From Odontocerum albicorne (lineage: Eukaryota; Arthropoda; Insecta; Trichoptera; Odontoceridae), in contig OX463841.1 in NCBI GenBank assembly GCA_949825065.1, positions 24,502,916-24,566,915 on the forward strand: a stretch of 64,000 nucleotides of DNA, written 5' to 3'. Below the pieces are notes generated by a model. The model was not told the DNA's origin and searched no databases. It saw only the letters and a program-made list of their open reading frames with translations. The position numbers and the translations under genes were made by a program. Shown here piece by piece: positions 49,940 through 61,685 of this stretch (positions are counted from its first letter, which is position 1; every line of letters begins with the position of its first letter).

Positions 49940-50108
49940 ATTTACATACTTATCATCGCACCATTACCCTATTGGGGTAGGCAGAAAGACAAAGCGCTAA
50001 ACTTTCTTTTCACGAAATACTTCCTACCCTTCCAACATACATCTACATAATTCCTTAAGATTATTTCTTACTTCTAAACATTTCATTCTTTGAAGATTTT
50101 AAAGAATG
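49940..50108 (-). mobile_element. LINE-a 3' end
   Basis: Plus-strand cttatcatcgcaccattacc then ctattggggtaggcagaaag and gcgctaaactttcttttcac is a clear LINE-a 3' UTR. The minus-strand reading upstream of it no longer keeps the coding motifs well. Confidence 0.7.
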
Positions 50109-50111
50109 AAA

Positions 50112-50400
50112 GGTAATGTCCTACTTAAAGTCGATCACATATCGGAAGATCTATAGAGGTTTCTTTGTAGCCTATCTTCCCTTGGTAAGTTTTCTGCGGT
50201 TTTCTTATCAAATGTATTTTTACCGACATATACCGACGCGGGGAAATAATCAAATGGCTGTAGTCACTACATTTTTATCCTTTACACTCAACTTGTTTTA
50301 TTTGTATTTTTAATCTGCCAATAATACTCGTGTTTGGTTCGAATCCCAAGTTAGAGTTTACTTGATGAGAGTTTACTCTCTTAATGGCGGTATGAGAATT
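50112..50400 (+). mobile_element. MITE-C copy
   Basis: The end ttaaagtcgatcacatatcg resembles the MITE-C terminal repeat. Inside are ttctttgtagcctatcttcc and cttggtaagttttctgcggt, the reverse complement of 18331-18590. The far side (gatgagagtttactctctta) is shared with 61660. Confidence 0.65.
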
Positions 50401-50424
50401 GTCCTTATATTACTATTATTCGGT

Positions 50425-50500
50425 TAACATTAGGAATTGAACCCAAAAAACATCGAGTACAAGAAAAGTGATTAGCCAACTCGATCACAGATGTCTTGAA
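50425..50500 (-). mobile_element. tRNA-like SINE head fragment
   Basis: The minus strand gives a tRNA-like order: gatcgagttggctaatcac (A box) and, 30 bases on, gggttcaattcct (B box). The sequence between differs from SINE-A, so the family is uncertain. A degraded tRNA-derived element is likelier than a tRNA gene, as the stems do not pair. Confidence 0.45.
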
Positions 50501-50594
50501 ACCAATAGGAATAGTATAATTATAAAATGTAACTACAATCATATTGAAGGCATTGTTAAAACATTGACTTATCAAAACTTTTAGATCCAAGTTA

Positions 50595-50855
50595 TGCTAC
50601 CCAATCATGGTCCTGGTGATGCGAGACGTGCCGATTGAAAAACCTGGCTGGCGGGTAAGACAGGAGCCGCCAGATGGGACCACTTCAAAGCGCTGCCGGT
50701 CGGTGGGCTCGGAGGATGCGCCGCGCCTCCCAAACTCGGTCCTCTGCAGCTCTGTACCGGCGCGGCGAGAGCGGTGCATGTGAGCGCCCGCCATTCTCGT
50801 ACACCCGGGGGCTCTGTTCAATATATTTTTAGAGACCGCGAGTCAGAGGACTCGA
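50595..50855. promoter_or_regulatory. GC-rich island, possible promoter or regulatory element
   Basis: A CpG-rich patch (gctgccggtcggtgggctcg, then gtaccggcgcggcgagagcg) without repeat similarity, in AT-rich DNA. A 74-codon minus frame crosses it; no domain is seen. It resembles the islands at 20090 and 30205 in character but not in sequence. A promoter, first exon or unrecognised element are all possible. Confidence 0.3.
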
Positions 50856-50859
50856 ACCT

Positions 50860-52210
50860 TTTGGGAATTCTTATTTTTTACAGTAATTTTATGGAAATTC
50901 CTATCAAGAGTTACTGTGATTTTAAATACAGTTTTTTCCTTAAAGGGATTTTTTTTATTATTGTCGAGTAAATCGCTGTTGAGCAAGATAATGGTACTAT
51001 CGAAACTAGTCTGAAAATAATTTGAACATACTCCTTACGCAGACATAATAAAATGTACTCATATCATTATATTTATAACACTTTGGTATATTTGAAAATA
51101 AATACCATAAAACTAAAAATAATGCAACAGATTATGTCACGTACTAAGTTTTTTCTCAAAAATGACCACTTCTATGATCTTGTTGTTAAGATGAATTTGT
51201 TTCACTCTAGAGTTTCGGATCTATTTCCGATAATGCCCAAAAACAAAAAGGTTTACAGTCTGTTTGTCCGCATGAGGTATAGACGATTTCTGATTGGTGA
51301 TTGGTGAATTAAAATTACCCCTAGGTTCATCAGATTGTACTTTATACAATAACGCTTACTATAATTTCAAAGGCTAAATCTCCTTTTCATTAAGATTTTT
51401 TTAAATTTTGTAACTAAAATTTGAAGATATTGTCAAATTTCTTCATAGTTATGATAAGAGATTAATATGTGCAATTAAATTGTCAAACATGAAAGAGTAT
51501 GTATAATAAATTTGAGGTAACAATTAATCTAGAAAAAATGCTACAAAATAAAGAAAGACAAAATGTTTCAAGTGTCTTAAGATTATTGTTTAAAAGAAAT
51601 AAATTTCCAGGAGCACAAACTTGTCGTTTTGACTCATGAATTTCAGTGATCTCTAAGACAAAATCGATGTTGATATTTCAACGTTTATGTTTATGCCTTT
51701 TACTGCTCTATTTACTAAGAATAAATATTTAAATATATTTCTGAAAATAACGTAACGACTAAATATATATATTTTTTTAAATTTACCAAATGTTGTCGAC
51801 CACTATAAAAGGCGGATATGCGCGGTTAGCTTTGCTTTGCACTAAGAGTAGATGGACATGTGAATGGTACTCGAACTTGATTCATCATGATACGGGAGCT
51901 TTAAGCTCTGACTATAAGAAATATATTTATGAAAGCACGTTGAAGATACCGAACTAGATAGATAGCTATTGTTGTGTTAAGAGCTCTCTCAAGAGGATTA
52001 AGATATAATTGATTTTCTATATATTTTGCTGTTTATAAAAGCTACTTTATAATTTTCCGCCTGCTGATAAAACACAAAGACGCTTAATAAAAATTATTTG
52101 TTTCAACAAGTGAACATTTTCGGAGATCATAGAATAATATATACATAAAAAAATACTCATTTCATAACAAATATACTTTATCAAATATATACGAGTGTAA
52201 TATTACACTA
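50860..52210. other. AT-rich DNA with a possible SINE-A tail fragment
   Basis: The string ttcatcagattgtactttat then acaataacg at 51328-51355 resembles the last bases of SINE-A. Otherwise nothing is recognised. Confidence 0.4.
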
Positions 52211-52215
52211 TCATT

Positions 52216-52398
52216 CTAGACAGTACAATCTTACCAATTTATTGTTACGCAGCAATCTCTTACAACAAAGCAGAAAGTTAAGTGAAAATCACACTGAAAT
52301 AATTTTGAAAAAACTTTGGTACCAACGCAAATTGAACATGCGACCCCCGGGCTGACAAACAGGCGTCTTATCAACTAGACCACAACGGTCGTCACCTA
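52216..52398 (-). mobile_element. SINE-A copy
   Basis: Tail (ctagacagtacaatcttacc), conserved gcagcaatctcttacaacaa, and head (cttatcaactagaccacaac) are present. The B box region reads cgggggtcgcatgttcaatt on the minus strand. Confidence 0.8.
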
Positions 52399-52808
52399 AT
52401 TTGTAATAAATATTACATCTAGGTGAGGCTTTATACTCGTATATTATAGACATGTTTTCAAATAAGTATTATCGTAATATATTTATTTATATGGTTTTGA
52501 CATATACCTATAATCAGCTCCAATTTCAGCTTTTCTTTTATGGTTTCTTGTAGGATTAAATAACTATACATAAAAAACCTTTCTTTTTTCATAATTAAGG
52601 GTGAATAGACATAATGCACGGAATATAAAACCTTAGGAAAATAATGATTCGCTTAAGTACTTTTTAAAATATTCCATCTTTAAAAAAAAGTATTTATAGG
52701 TACGAGTATATATGTTATATTGTGTACATGAAAATATACGTTACTTATCAAAGATGATTGACGGTGTCAAAACGCCAATTTTGTTTGACCTACTTATAAC
52801 AATGACAG

Positions 52809-53022
52809 GGTACTCCGTAGCCTAGTAGGTAAGACGTTAATTTTTCAGCCCGGGGGTTGCGGATTCGATTACCAATAGTACATTTTTTAACGATCCTGCT
52901 TGATTTTCACTTTATGTCTCAATAACATTGATTGATCGGTTGGAAGAGGTTATCTATCACATGACATTTAATCCGCCAGATTGGCTGTGTGCAATGAAAG
53001 TGTAGTACAATACAATACACAT
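52809..53022 (+). mobile_element. SINE-A copy, nearly complete
   Basis: Head (ctccgtagcctagtaggtaa), B box (gcggattcgattacc), body (gattttcactttatgtctca), then gatcggttggaagaggttat and the end cgccagattggctgtgtgca, with a repeated caata motif (acaatacaatac) at the 3' terminus. That terminal repeat may represent the SINE's simple-sequence tail. Confidence 0.9.
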
Positions 53023-53695
53023 AAATTCTGTGACACACTTCTAAAATGGTAGTCGGATTTTTATTCCATTGAAGGTATTACGATAGTAAAATTGTATCCT
53101 CACAAATATTTCACGGAAAAAAATTCAATTACGTTCATATTTTCTCCCCAACTAGCTTCTACATTTTCTGCTTAGTTTTCAAGGGTATAACAATTGACTG
53201 TCATATGTATACTGTAGAAAAAAAATTGCTCACTTTTGAATAGTAATTTCTACCATAATATATTTCCTCGTGCGTTTTAAGTGTTGCTTTGTGCATCATT
53301 CAAAAAAACTTTTTAACGAAGTGGTGAATCCTTCTTAAATATAATGTTTTAAGATAGCAAAGCAAAATTATCCAATTATAAAGTAATTTTAAAAATACAG
53401 ATACTTATAAAGAGTATATGTGAAAATTCACAAATTCTCAAACATTACTGGCAACAACAACAAGGTTTCATGTTCCTTGTAATTCTTACTCACTTTCACA
53501 CAAATGTGACGTTACAACCTTTGCATTTTAATCGCAAATTAAGTTAAGGTCCGTCGAGCTCGCTGCGTCTCTTCTAGATAAACATATCGTGTGTTGAACC
53601 AAGCTTTAGAACATAAGAAGAAATTGCGTGCAAAAATGGATCGATGTTTGCAAAAGTTGGTGAATGGTTCTAGAAAACACGATTAATTTACTTGT
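53023..53695. other. No gene or repeat recognised
   Basis: AT-rich, apart from a less AT-rich part near 53545-53580 (ggtccgtcgagctcgctgcg). Confidence 0.45.
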
Positions 53696-53699
53696 ATAT

Positions 53700-54022
53700 T
53701 ATAATACTTTTCGGCAAGTCTGAATTAGTGATACGAACATGTTGAAGAGCGTGACCGGGAACCAACATTGTTTTAACCCCATTAATCGAGCCTTTTTGTT
53801 AAGAATCACTTGAATAGGAGCATAACTTACGGTTCATCATTACATGTGTTGGCAATATTACCGTAAAGACGATAGCACTCACACATATATATCACGTGCG
53901 AGTATTGTTACCAGACCAACGGCTAAACTGGGACCCTTTTTGGCGGGTATTATTGAGAATTAAATCCAAATATCCTGGGTGAAAGTCAAGCATCTACCAA
54001 CTAGTCCACGAAGATCATTGGT
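53700..54022 (-). mobile_element. SINE-F copy
   Basis: Colinear with 43070-43402: gaagagcgtgaccgggaacc, then acttacggttcatcattaca and gcgagtattgttaccagacc, then the tRNA-like head (accaactagtccacgaagat) at the right. It confirms that the long-tailed variant is a family rather than a single chimera. Confidence 0.65.
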
Positions 54023-55585
54023 GTTGCGATAATATAACTTTACCCCTCTTTAATTATTACCCCTGAAGTAAGACACTATTACTTTTAATTTTACAAATGG
54101 AAAAGTAATGTGAAATGAGATCTTTACTTCCTTTCATATTGATATAAAGTCGAGAACACTGATTTCAAGAAAAATAAAAACCCACTCTCGACAAAACATT
54201 AAATTAACAAGTTTGCGATTTGCATGTCGCTATGGCTCAATGTTTCAAGAAAGTTTCCGGTTTCCTCGTACTAATGAAGTAGTCATCGTCGTTGATTTTT
54301 AAAGTCGATATGCAATTTGTATTCTCGAAAATTCCTTTTCTGGATCTATACTTAGAGCGTGTTACAGGGTAGGAAACCTGCAGCAGAAGCAGACAACGAG
54401 ATAAAGAAGTAATTTACAAGGCACTCTGTGATTACCAGCCGCCACCGCCTCGATATTTTACTTACCTATCTTCTTATGGTCTATGAAAAAAACCTGGTCG
54501 GGGAAGATAAAGAGAATGCAAAGTATCTTCATACTCTAAGCAGATCATCCGTAATACACTTCATTCAGATTGAAGGTGTAAACTTGTATTATCAAAAGTA
54601 CGTATTTAATCGAAGGATTCGAACTTAAAAGCACAGCATATTTATAATTATGTTTATTTATTTACGATCGGTGTCGATCACTAACAATATTTACAAAACT
54701 TCATCAAAAATTTAATTGCGAGTGAATGTAGAAATACAAGATGCTATAATAAAATTTTAAAAAGACTCAAAACACAAACACGATTCATACAATCTGTTGT
54801 AAAAAAAATTAGATACGTATAACCGCACACAACTTACCAGGACCTAAAAAGCCCCGTTTTTTTTTTAATTTATAAATTTCAAAGTTATAACAAATAACTT
54901 GTAAATCAAAAGTAGGTTCACACATAAATGTTGTTATTTTTTAAGTATTATATAACAACACTTAAAAAAATAATACAAATACCATTCGTGACGTTTCAGT
55001 TTCCCCAAAAACAAAAAAAAACTTATGTAAAATTTTACATGTTGATGGTAAAACCCCGATTATACAGAAAAATAAGACCTACATATTATACACACAATAT
55101 TATATGTAAAAAGGTTTTTAAGACCAAAGACGAAGAAAATAAATTACATAAGAGTGGCATTATGAAACTGATTGTACTTGTAAATGTGTGTGTGTATTTA
55201 TATATAGGTAGATATTGGAATCATACAGAGAAACATTGATACTTGGTTTATTTAAAATATCGATCGATCATATGCACATATTAATCCAACGTGGGTTAAA
55301 ATATCAAAGCAGTGAAATTCCTCTTTCAACGTAAAATAACGTCTGTAAAATTTCTCAAACCACACAACTTTTTCTTTCATAAAACATACATGTATTTGTA
55401 ATTTACTTAAGAGTCTAAAACAATATTATCTCAACATACTTTAGAGAAAAAAAACTTACTAATGGGATGGTTAATGCCTCAAAAAAAAAAGCAAATAATT
55501 AAAAAAAAATTATGACGATTATTAAAATTTATAAATTTATACTAATGAAAGTAAATCAGAAATTATGTGTAAATTGCATACAATC
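54023..55585. other. AT-rich DNA, no gene seen
   Basis: A 103-codon plus frame at 54928-55239 is Lys/Tyr/Ile-rich, as expected of AT-rich non-coding DNA. No repeat is recognised. Confidence 0.45.
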
Positions 55586-55589
55586 AGTG

Positions 55590-55865
55590 CATGGGAGTAT
55601 TCCCTGCCCTCTTCGGACTCGCCTTAGATTGCAACGACCGATCTGGATTGTGGGACAATGATTAGCAGAGATAAATTTAGTGGTAGCAGTGGAATCGGCC
55701 ATCGGTCAGATATCTTCACCTTATGAGTAATCCTAACGCGTTTCTCCAAGAATTTAACCTGCCACGAAGATTGTGGTGTTCCCCTTAATCGTCGTAAGTA
55801 TCACCTCGTTATCAGTGTATATAAGCCATGCATAGGTGAGATTTTATCGATTCTCCATTGTGCTC
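55590..55865. other. Balanced-composition segment, unidentified
   Basis: From atgggagtattccctgccct to agccatgcataggtgag the base mix is more even than in the flanks. No frame of note spans it and it matches nothing else here. It could be an old mobile element or a regulatory patch. Confidence 0.3.
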
Positions 55866-56900
55866 ATGTGAAATGGTCCAGATTGACGGTTGCTCGTGTA
55901 GGAGTGTCCGGTATCTTCATTCCCAGGAATGCTGAATGAAATTCATAGTTCCAAACTATTCCTGAGATTGTATAATAGATGAGTAACTCAAACGCCCAAC
56001 GGTGAGGAAGAAACCATACGAGAGAAGAATAAGAAAACGGAATTAATCTCAAAATGTTGATATTTATTTCGTCAACAGTACAACTTATCTTACAATATTG
56101 AAAAAATATAACAAGTAAGTATTTCATTCATTAAAAAAAGATAAATATTTAAATAAAACGATTAAAAATTACGTAAAATCAAATAAAAAAATACTAAAAC
56201 ACAAAAAAAACAATCAAATTTGCATATAAATACACAAATCAAAATTACAAAAAGTTACCAATATGTACAGTATTAATACGATACTTGACCTTCTCAAGTC
56301 GAGCAGCCCGCCCTGCACCACACTGAGCGTCACTCTTGACATTCACGCGGAAAAAATATAACAAAAAATTGAACATATTCACAGGTTAAATACAATTTGA
56401 ATTCAATCTTCAGCACATCACAAAAATAAAAGAAATCGCTAGCGATAGAAAGAAGGAAAAAAACCGACAAAGCTATGTAATCGTTTACGCTTAGCAAGAC
56501 GATTTATTCGTGCATTTGTCCATCTTCTTGTTGAACCACATTTAACAATGCTCCATAAGGATAGTACCCCGTTTAGCGGTGCACAGAGTTAAGTGGCGGC
56601 GCCTCTTCGTGCTCAGTGTTCAGTGCTCAGTGTTCAGTGTTCAGTGTTCAGTGCCTCACGCGGGTAGGCAAATCACTTATTGACAGTCCTTAATAGACCC
56701 GGCCGAAGAACTGAGGGAGTCGTTTTAATAAACACACATCACCCAGTCAAAACTAAATGATGAGATTATCTTCTCTTATGGCTTAAGACTAGACGGCGTT
56801 TTATTATCATAGTTTAACTCTTGCTAAATGCGTCAATATATATTTATGTTTTAATTATTAATTTAATAAACATCAGATAATAATCCACTTCAGTACTTTA
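55866..56900. other. No gene recognised; short 7-bp tandem repeat inside
   Basis: At 56611-56656 the 7-base word cagtgtt (with a cagtgct variant) is repeated about six times. Flanking sequence (cgagcagcccgccctgcacc at about 56302, gtggcggcgcctcttcgtgc at 56593) is less AT-rich. The role is unknown. Confidence 0.5.
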
Positions 56901-56904
56901 GTAC

Positions 56905-57042
56905 TTTCTTTAATATATGGAGATGAAACGTGGACGTGGAAAAATACTGAACAAAACCGAATAAATTATGGATAAGGGCGTACACTTATAAGAATGCATG
57001 GGTTGACAATGAATGGAAGAATATGGGTTGACAATATGATAG
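56905..57042 (+). pseudogene. LINE-a ORF2 fragment, cut by a SINE
   Basis: The plus strand reads YGDETWTWKNTEQNRINYG, stop, then GRTLIRMHGLTMNGRI. It parallels the YRIETWMWK part of 47456-47878. The sequence stops at the tRNA-like head that begins at about 57043, so a SINE-E appears to have inserted into it, or the two share a break. Confidence 0.65.
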
Positions 57043-57185
57043 AGGTGCATGGTCGCGCGGTAACGCACTGGACTTCCGTGCGGAAGGTCGTAGGTTCGAA
57101 CCCCGCGCTGTGCTACTCTCCTCGAACGACAAAAAAAATGTATGGTTTTCTGATAAAATAAATATTTAACACTCACTTGATCGAA
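57043..57185 (+). mobile_element. SINE-E copy with a strong B box
   Basis: tRNA-like head: ggtgcatggtcgcgcggtaa as A-box region, gacttccgtgcggaaggtcg as anticodon-arm-like hairpin, and the perfect B box ggttcgaacc. The T-stem does not pair properly, so a functional tRNA is unlikely. The family differs from SINE-A. A second copy is at 58530-58760. Confidence 0.75.
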
Positions 57186-57289
57186 CCTGCACTAAGAAAT
57201 TTTCACTCAAAAGAGACTAGTATATTTCACTTCTGAAGAAATTACTTAGTATGAATGGTATAAAAAGTACAAAAATTTCATGTTACATA

Positions 57290-57725
57290 CATATATATCA
57301 TCACGCCCTTTTTCTCGGGGCAGGCAGAAAGGACAGAGCACACACATTCTTCGACTGTTCTTCAGCCGTACAATTTTTCATGCTCTCCTAATACATAGAC
57401 TTTTTTTCACGTTTCCTTTCCGAATTTGAATTATTTGGTCAAGCCACTTTTTCTTGATCTTCCCAACCTTCTCGTACTTTCTTTACTACTCATATAAACT
57501 ATTTTTTTAAATCATCATTATCTTCGTGGTCGAACCATCTCATTGCCCTTAATTTCTTCATCTTAAGTACTGCATCTTCTTTTGATCCACATTATTTCTT
57601 AATTTTTCATGCCTTATTATTTCATATATTGTTATTCACACATTCTACGCAATGCTATAATTTTGGAATAATTTTGTATAGCGTTTATTTTTTGTACTTC
57701 GTTATTCCGCAAAGCCTTATTTTCA
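57290..57725 (-). pseudogene. LINE-a ORF2 C-terminus and 3' UTR
   Basis: Minus-strand translation gives SKEDAVLKMKKLRAMRWFDH, then KKVREGWEDQEKVA, then SMKNCTAEEQSKNVCALSFL. The 3' UTR follows (plus-strand tttttctcggggcaggcaga) with an ATGT-rich terminus at 57288-57300. This is the longest minus-strand copy and it links the coding motifs to the 3' tail used to recognise the shorter copies. Stops and shifts are numerous. Confidence 0.8.
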
Positions 57726-58390
57726 CCTATTAAATACTTTGAGACCAAAGCGCGATAAATAAAGATTTCAAAGAATCTGTGTAGCTTTTCTTAATGACAA
57801 AACACGAAGAAAGGGTTGGTTAAATGCCAGGGGACCAGGAGATCAGAAGGGGTTGAATTTTATAACAGAACACAATCTGAACTAGCTCTTCTCTTTACAA
57901 ATAATAGGACGGGATAAGCTGTGTCTGATTCGAGGGCGACCTTATAATCTCCCTCCCTGTGAATGTCACCAGATAAATGAATTACTCTAAAGCACTGAAT
58001 TAATTTGATGCTGAACAGAACAAGTCCTCTTAGGGAGCTTATTCAGGGGTGGATGATACAATTATAATACAAATAAATGAGATACTAAATTAATGTATTT
58101 AATTTTTTTAATGTCCCTGTTAATGTCAGTTTGAAATTATATAAAAGTTATAAATAATAACAATGACAACTAAGCAGTCGAATTTGGAGGACAAATTTAT
58201 TAAATAGTGTATTTTCACTGGCCAAGCGAGCGTTAAACAAAACAGCGACACCAAGAAATATCGTTTGGATTCACAGAGATTACGTTACATAGACGTATGA
58301 AACATGGTTTATGAACCTATAACTGTTCAACTTGATGTAGTTATTAAAAGCTTTTATGCTACATGTCTAGAATGATAATAATAATGGTAA
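57726..58390. other. No gene or repeat recognised
   Basis: AT-rich, with a less AT-rich portion near 57830-57970 that matches nothing here. Confidence 0.45.
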
Positions 58391-58393
58391 ACT

Positions 58394-58475
58394 AGTGACC
58401 TCTGATGCCTTTTGATAAAATATTTTTCTTACAACTAGGAGTTTCGGATTTAACTCTCGATGGTGATCAAACTAT
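58394..58475 (+). mobile_element. SINE-A head fragment
   Basis: The sequence gacctctgatgccttttgat then gagtttcggatttaactctc has the head layout with a degraded B box. Body and tail are absent or unrecognisable. Confidence 0.5.
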
Positions 58476-58529
58476 TTCATCTTAGTCTGTTTTTTAAAAT
58501 TTGAGTATTTAATAAATGAAAGAACAAGT

Positions 58530-58762
58530 ATTTGTGAGGTGCATGGTGCTGTACTTCCGTGCGGAAGATGGTCGGTTCGAATCTCACGCTGTATTACTTC
58601 CCTCGAATGACACAGGCATTTTCCGCCTATTATTCAGGAGTGTAAGAACACCTATGACTTCGGTCATATATTTTGTTAAAATAAACATTCCAGTGTATTC
58701 CGATCGTCTCACATCGGTGTATCATCGGATCCAGTAAAGAAACAAACTCCACGGCACAGCTT
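58530..58762 (+). mobile_element. SINE-E copy
   Basis: Matches 57043-57185 in the head: aggtgcatggtgctgtactt, then ccgtgcggaagatggtcggt and tcgaatctcacgctg. A further 150 bases (ccgcctattattcaggagtg, then tcacatcggtgtatcatcgg) lead directly into a minisatellite. Confidence 0.7.
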
Positions 58763-59128
58763 CGCTTTCCAACTGAATTGACGTTGGAATGGCGAGGGGA
58801 TCCTCGACTACGAGGCCCAGCAACGCTTTCCAACTGAATCGACGTTGGAATGGCGAGAAGATCCTCGACTACGAAGCCCAGCAACGCTTCCCAACTGAAT
58901 TGACCTTGGAATGGCGAGGGGATCCTCGATTACGAGGCCCAGCAACGCTTCCCTACTGAATTGACGTTGGAATGGCGAGGGGATCATCGACTACGAGGCC
59001 CAGCAACGCTTTCCAACTGAATTGACGTTGGAATGGCGAGGGGATCCTCGACTACGAGGCCCAGCAACGCTTCCCAACTGAATTGACGTTGGAATGGCGA
59101 GTGGATCCTCGACTACGACGCCCAGCAA
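58763..59128. repeat. Minisatellite, six copies of a 61-bp unit with two stem-loops each
   Basis: Units start cgctttccaactgaattgac at 58763, 58824, 58885, 58946, 59007 and 59068, with one to four differences each. Every unit contains two inverted repeats: ccaac...gttgg around a nine-base loop, and the near-perfect palindrome cgaggggatcctcg. The unit is not a multiple of three, so it does not encode a repeated protein. G+C content is well above the surroundings. It begins where the SINE-E ends. Confidence 0.95.
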
Positions 59129-60215
59129 TGTGAACCGAACTGGAAGGAGGTGTTTAACGGCAATCATTATTTTTTTTGTTCATTTATTCGGGTCTTCATT
59201 GCATAAAGGAATAATCAGTAGGAGTAATACCTTACGGCAGTCTCTTTAAAAGCAGGCAGATAGGAGTGCCAATTCCTGGTTGAGAGGTTTTAAAAATTTT
59301 AGGTTTAAAGTTTTTAGGGTTAACGTTTTTAGGTTACCATATTAATATATAAATGAATTAACGAATTTGGAAAATACTAAATATAAACCTCAATAATAAA
59401 ACAATCCCTTAAAAAAGAGCTGCTCCACCTCCAGCATTCAAAAAAATAGTTCACTTTTAATCGAAGCGGGGTGTACGGAGGTCTACAATACCAGCACTTG
59501 CACTTGTACAAAATAATTTTAATCGAACTCATTATTATAACTTACTAATTTAAGATCAACCAGTGTGCTGTATGATATACAAGTATAAAGTTAATCTAAT
59601 GATTCTCTTTATACTTACTGTAATATTTTGCCTCAGAATATTCCTTACTCCTTGAAATGTAAAGAAAATTATTACAAGTATCAAAGATATCAATGTTAGT
59701 CATCCCCATGGGCCAGTCTCTAGTGGGGAGCAACGTGGGAGGGTGGTTCCAACCCCTTGCGGCAGCTCGATTTATTTTATTTCCCATGAAATTGGTGAGC
59801 GAATACTTCGGGTTTTGATAATCAATTTATCCTTACAAACGTCTGTAGATACTTAACTATCAAGGAGATATTTAATATTTATTTTGTCTTTGTTAGATTT
59901 TCCTTACAGAATAATTTACTAGAACCATTTGATTTATTTTTAGTAATTTTTTTTTTCAAGAAATTACCAGAAAAGCACTAGAATTAATGAATTTATTTTA
60001 TGGATTTATAGAACATACGAAATAGTCTGAAAAGATAATTACGCAACTTTTATGGACAACTGTGGACAACTGACAAAAAATCAAATAATTTATTTCTAAT
60101 ACGTCTACTTTTTTTTTCAATTTACTTAAAACTATTTTGCGAATAAATTACTTGTGTCTACTGAAAAACTTATTTATCTTCTATTGGATTGCACTTTCGT
60201 TAAATACAGTGCATA
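59129..60215. other. AT-rich DNA, no gene seen
   Basis: Short repetition of a 'gttaggttttta'-like word at 59297-59335. No gene or known family is recognised. Confidence 0.5.
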
Positions 60216-60395
60216 GATGACTTCCATGACTTATCGGTAAGATGATAGACTTTCAAGCTGGGGGGTTACGGTTTCAATTCCAGTTGGTAACCAGATTAAA
60301 AAAAAAGGTTCCAGTCTCGATTTCACATAAGACTTATTTAACACTTTCTAGTTGGTTGGAAGAGATACATCATGACAGTAAACCCACCAAGTTCC
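60216..60395 (+). mobile_element. SINE-A copy
   Basis: Head (gacttccatgacttatcggt), B box (ggtttcaattccagttgg), A-rich linker, body (gatttcacataagacttatt), then tagttggttggaagagatac. The very 3' end is degraded (acccaccaagttcc). Confidence 0.85.
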
Positions 60396-60805
60396 TTTGA
60401 TAACCAAGATTTCACACTTCATTTTACACGTTTTCATTTGCGGTTCTTTTAACGCGACTGTGGAACGAGCTTTCAAAAGTTTACAAATGTTCAACATTAT
60501 TAAACCACGTTCAAGAAAGAATTTAAAAGAATATTACATAACACGGAATATCATTTCAATCTAATTTTGCTTTGATTCCTTTCCTTATCCTTGAACAAAC
60601 GGCTTTCCTCTAGTTCTGCCATGGTTGTTTAGAGATTAGTTATTTTTAGCCTAAATTTAAATGAATGTGTTTTCCTAAAACCTGTCATGGTTAAAAAACT
60701 TAACATATTAAGCATAAGTTAGTTAGTTAGAAGAAAGTTCTGTAAAGCAACAAGGCGGCCAGATGTATGATATATATATTATAATTATGTACACAAAAGA
60801 ACAAA
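60396..60805. other. AT-rich DNA, no gene seen
   Basis: Spacer between two SINE-A copies in opposite orientation; nothing recognised in it. Confidence 0.5.
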
Positions 60806-60960
60806 GAAATACAACCTGATGGGTTTACTTTCACGTACCAATATTTTCCAATCGACCAGAAAACTGTTCAAAATTTGGTGACTAACGGAAATCGAATCGG
60901 CAATCTACGAACTTAATTTGACACTCTGTGAAGCCTAACAACTACTAGACCTCGGAGGTG
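60806..60960 (-). mobile_element. SINE-A copy
   Basis: Tail (aatacaacctgatgggttta), middle (ccaatcgaccagaaaactgt) and head (ctactagacctcggaggtgt) are clear. About 30 bases of the body are missing compared with full copies. Confidence 0.75.
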
Positions 60961-61215
60961 TTAAAAATTCCAGAATTCGAGAAATATGTAAAGTAGAAGA
61001 TATTGTGAGATGAGGTAAAAACCGAAGAAGACAATGACAAGTTCACTTGAAAAGAATAAATAACACAAGGATTCCCTACGTGGAAATGCAAGAAATATCC
61101 GCTGGTAATCGTCAAAAAGATGGATGGATAGCTGGTAGTCGACATCTCAAGAGAAGCACTCCTGACGATAACAAAGCACTGGTCTATCTCAAGAAAAAAA
61201 AGTAAGCAGGCACGG
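60961..61215 (+). pseudogene. LINE-c ORF2 C-terminal fragment
   Basis: The plus strand reads REICKVEDIVR, stop, GKNRRRQ, stop, QVHLKRINNTRIPYVEMQEI followed by SAGNRQKDGWIAG. The layout (KV-DIV, RRRQW-like, HVxRM-like, P-GKRPKGRP-like) is that of another non-LTR retrotransposon polymerase tail, distinct from LINE-a and LINE-b. Several stops are present. The opposite-strand 94-codon frame is its shadow. Confidence 0.5.
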
Positions 61216-61430
61216 AAATCAAATTCCACCTTCGTTAGTGAGGAAATGAATTATTTCAAATGTTTATTTGAAATTATTTCGTTACGAAACATGGTAGATT
61301 ACTTTTCTAACAATTCATACCGATTGAGTATTGATATTCATTATGCTTTTCGTAGTCTGTTTTAACATGTCGAGCGCTACGAATACATTTATTATACTGC
61401 ACTACAACTATGTAAAACAAAATGTAGGTA
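61216..61430. other. AT-rich DNA, no gene seen
   Basis: Spacer without recognised content. Confidence 0.5.
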
Positions 61431-61435
61431 CTTGT

Positions 61436-61685
61436 ATTACATAGCTACGCGTGTTCCTTAGTAGTCTATCTTCCCTAAGTAAGTTTTCTGCATTTTTCTA
61501 ACCAAATATGTTTTTTCTCATATTAAAAAGTAGCTAATCTAGTGGCTTCAACTGCCATCTTCATAACCTTACACTCAACTACAATAATATTTTTAGTAAT
61601 ATTATATATTTCATATTGTAGTTCCATAGAAGTGGGTTCGCTTTGAAAGTTGAGGAGAGTCTGCTCTCCAAACGACGCTTGAAAT
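61436..61685 (+). mobile_element. MITE-C copy
   Basis: Contains ttagtagtctatcttcccta then agtaagttttctgcattttt and accaaatatgttttttct, colinear with 50112-50400. The far part ends gagagtctgctctccaaacg, a motif with internal dyad symmetry (ggagag/ctctcc). Confidence 0.65.

Noticed and set aside
57043..57120. Possible functional tRNA gene
   Set aside because: A and B boxes are good, but acceptor and T stems do not pair and a SINE-like body follows; a second degraded copy exists at 58530.
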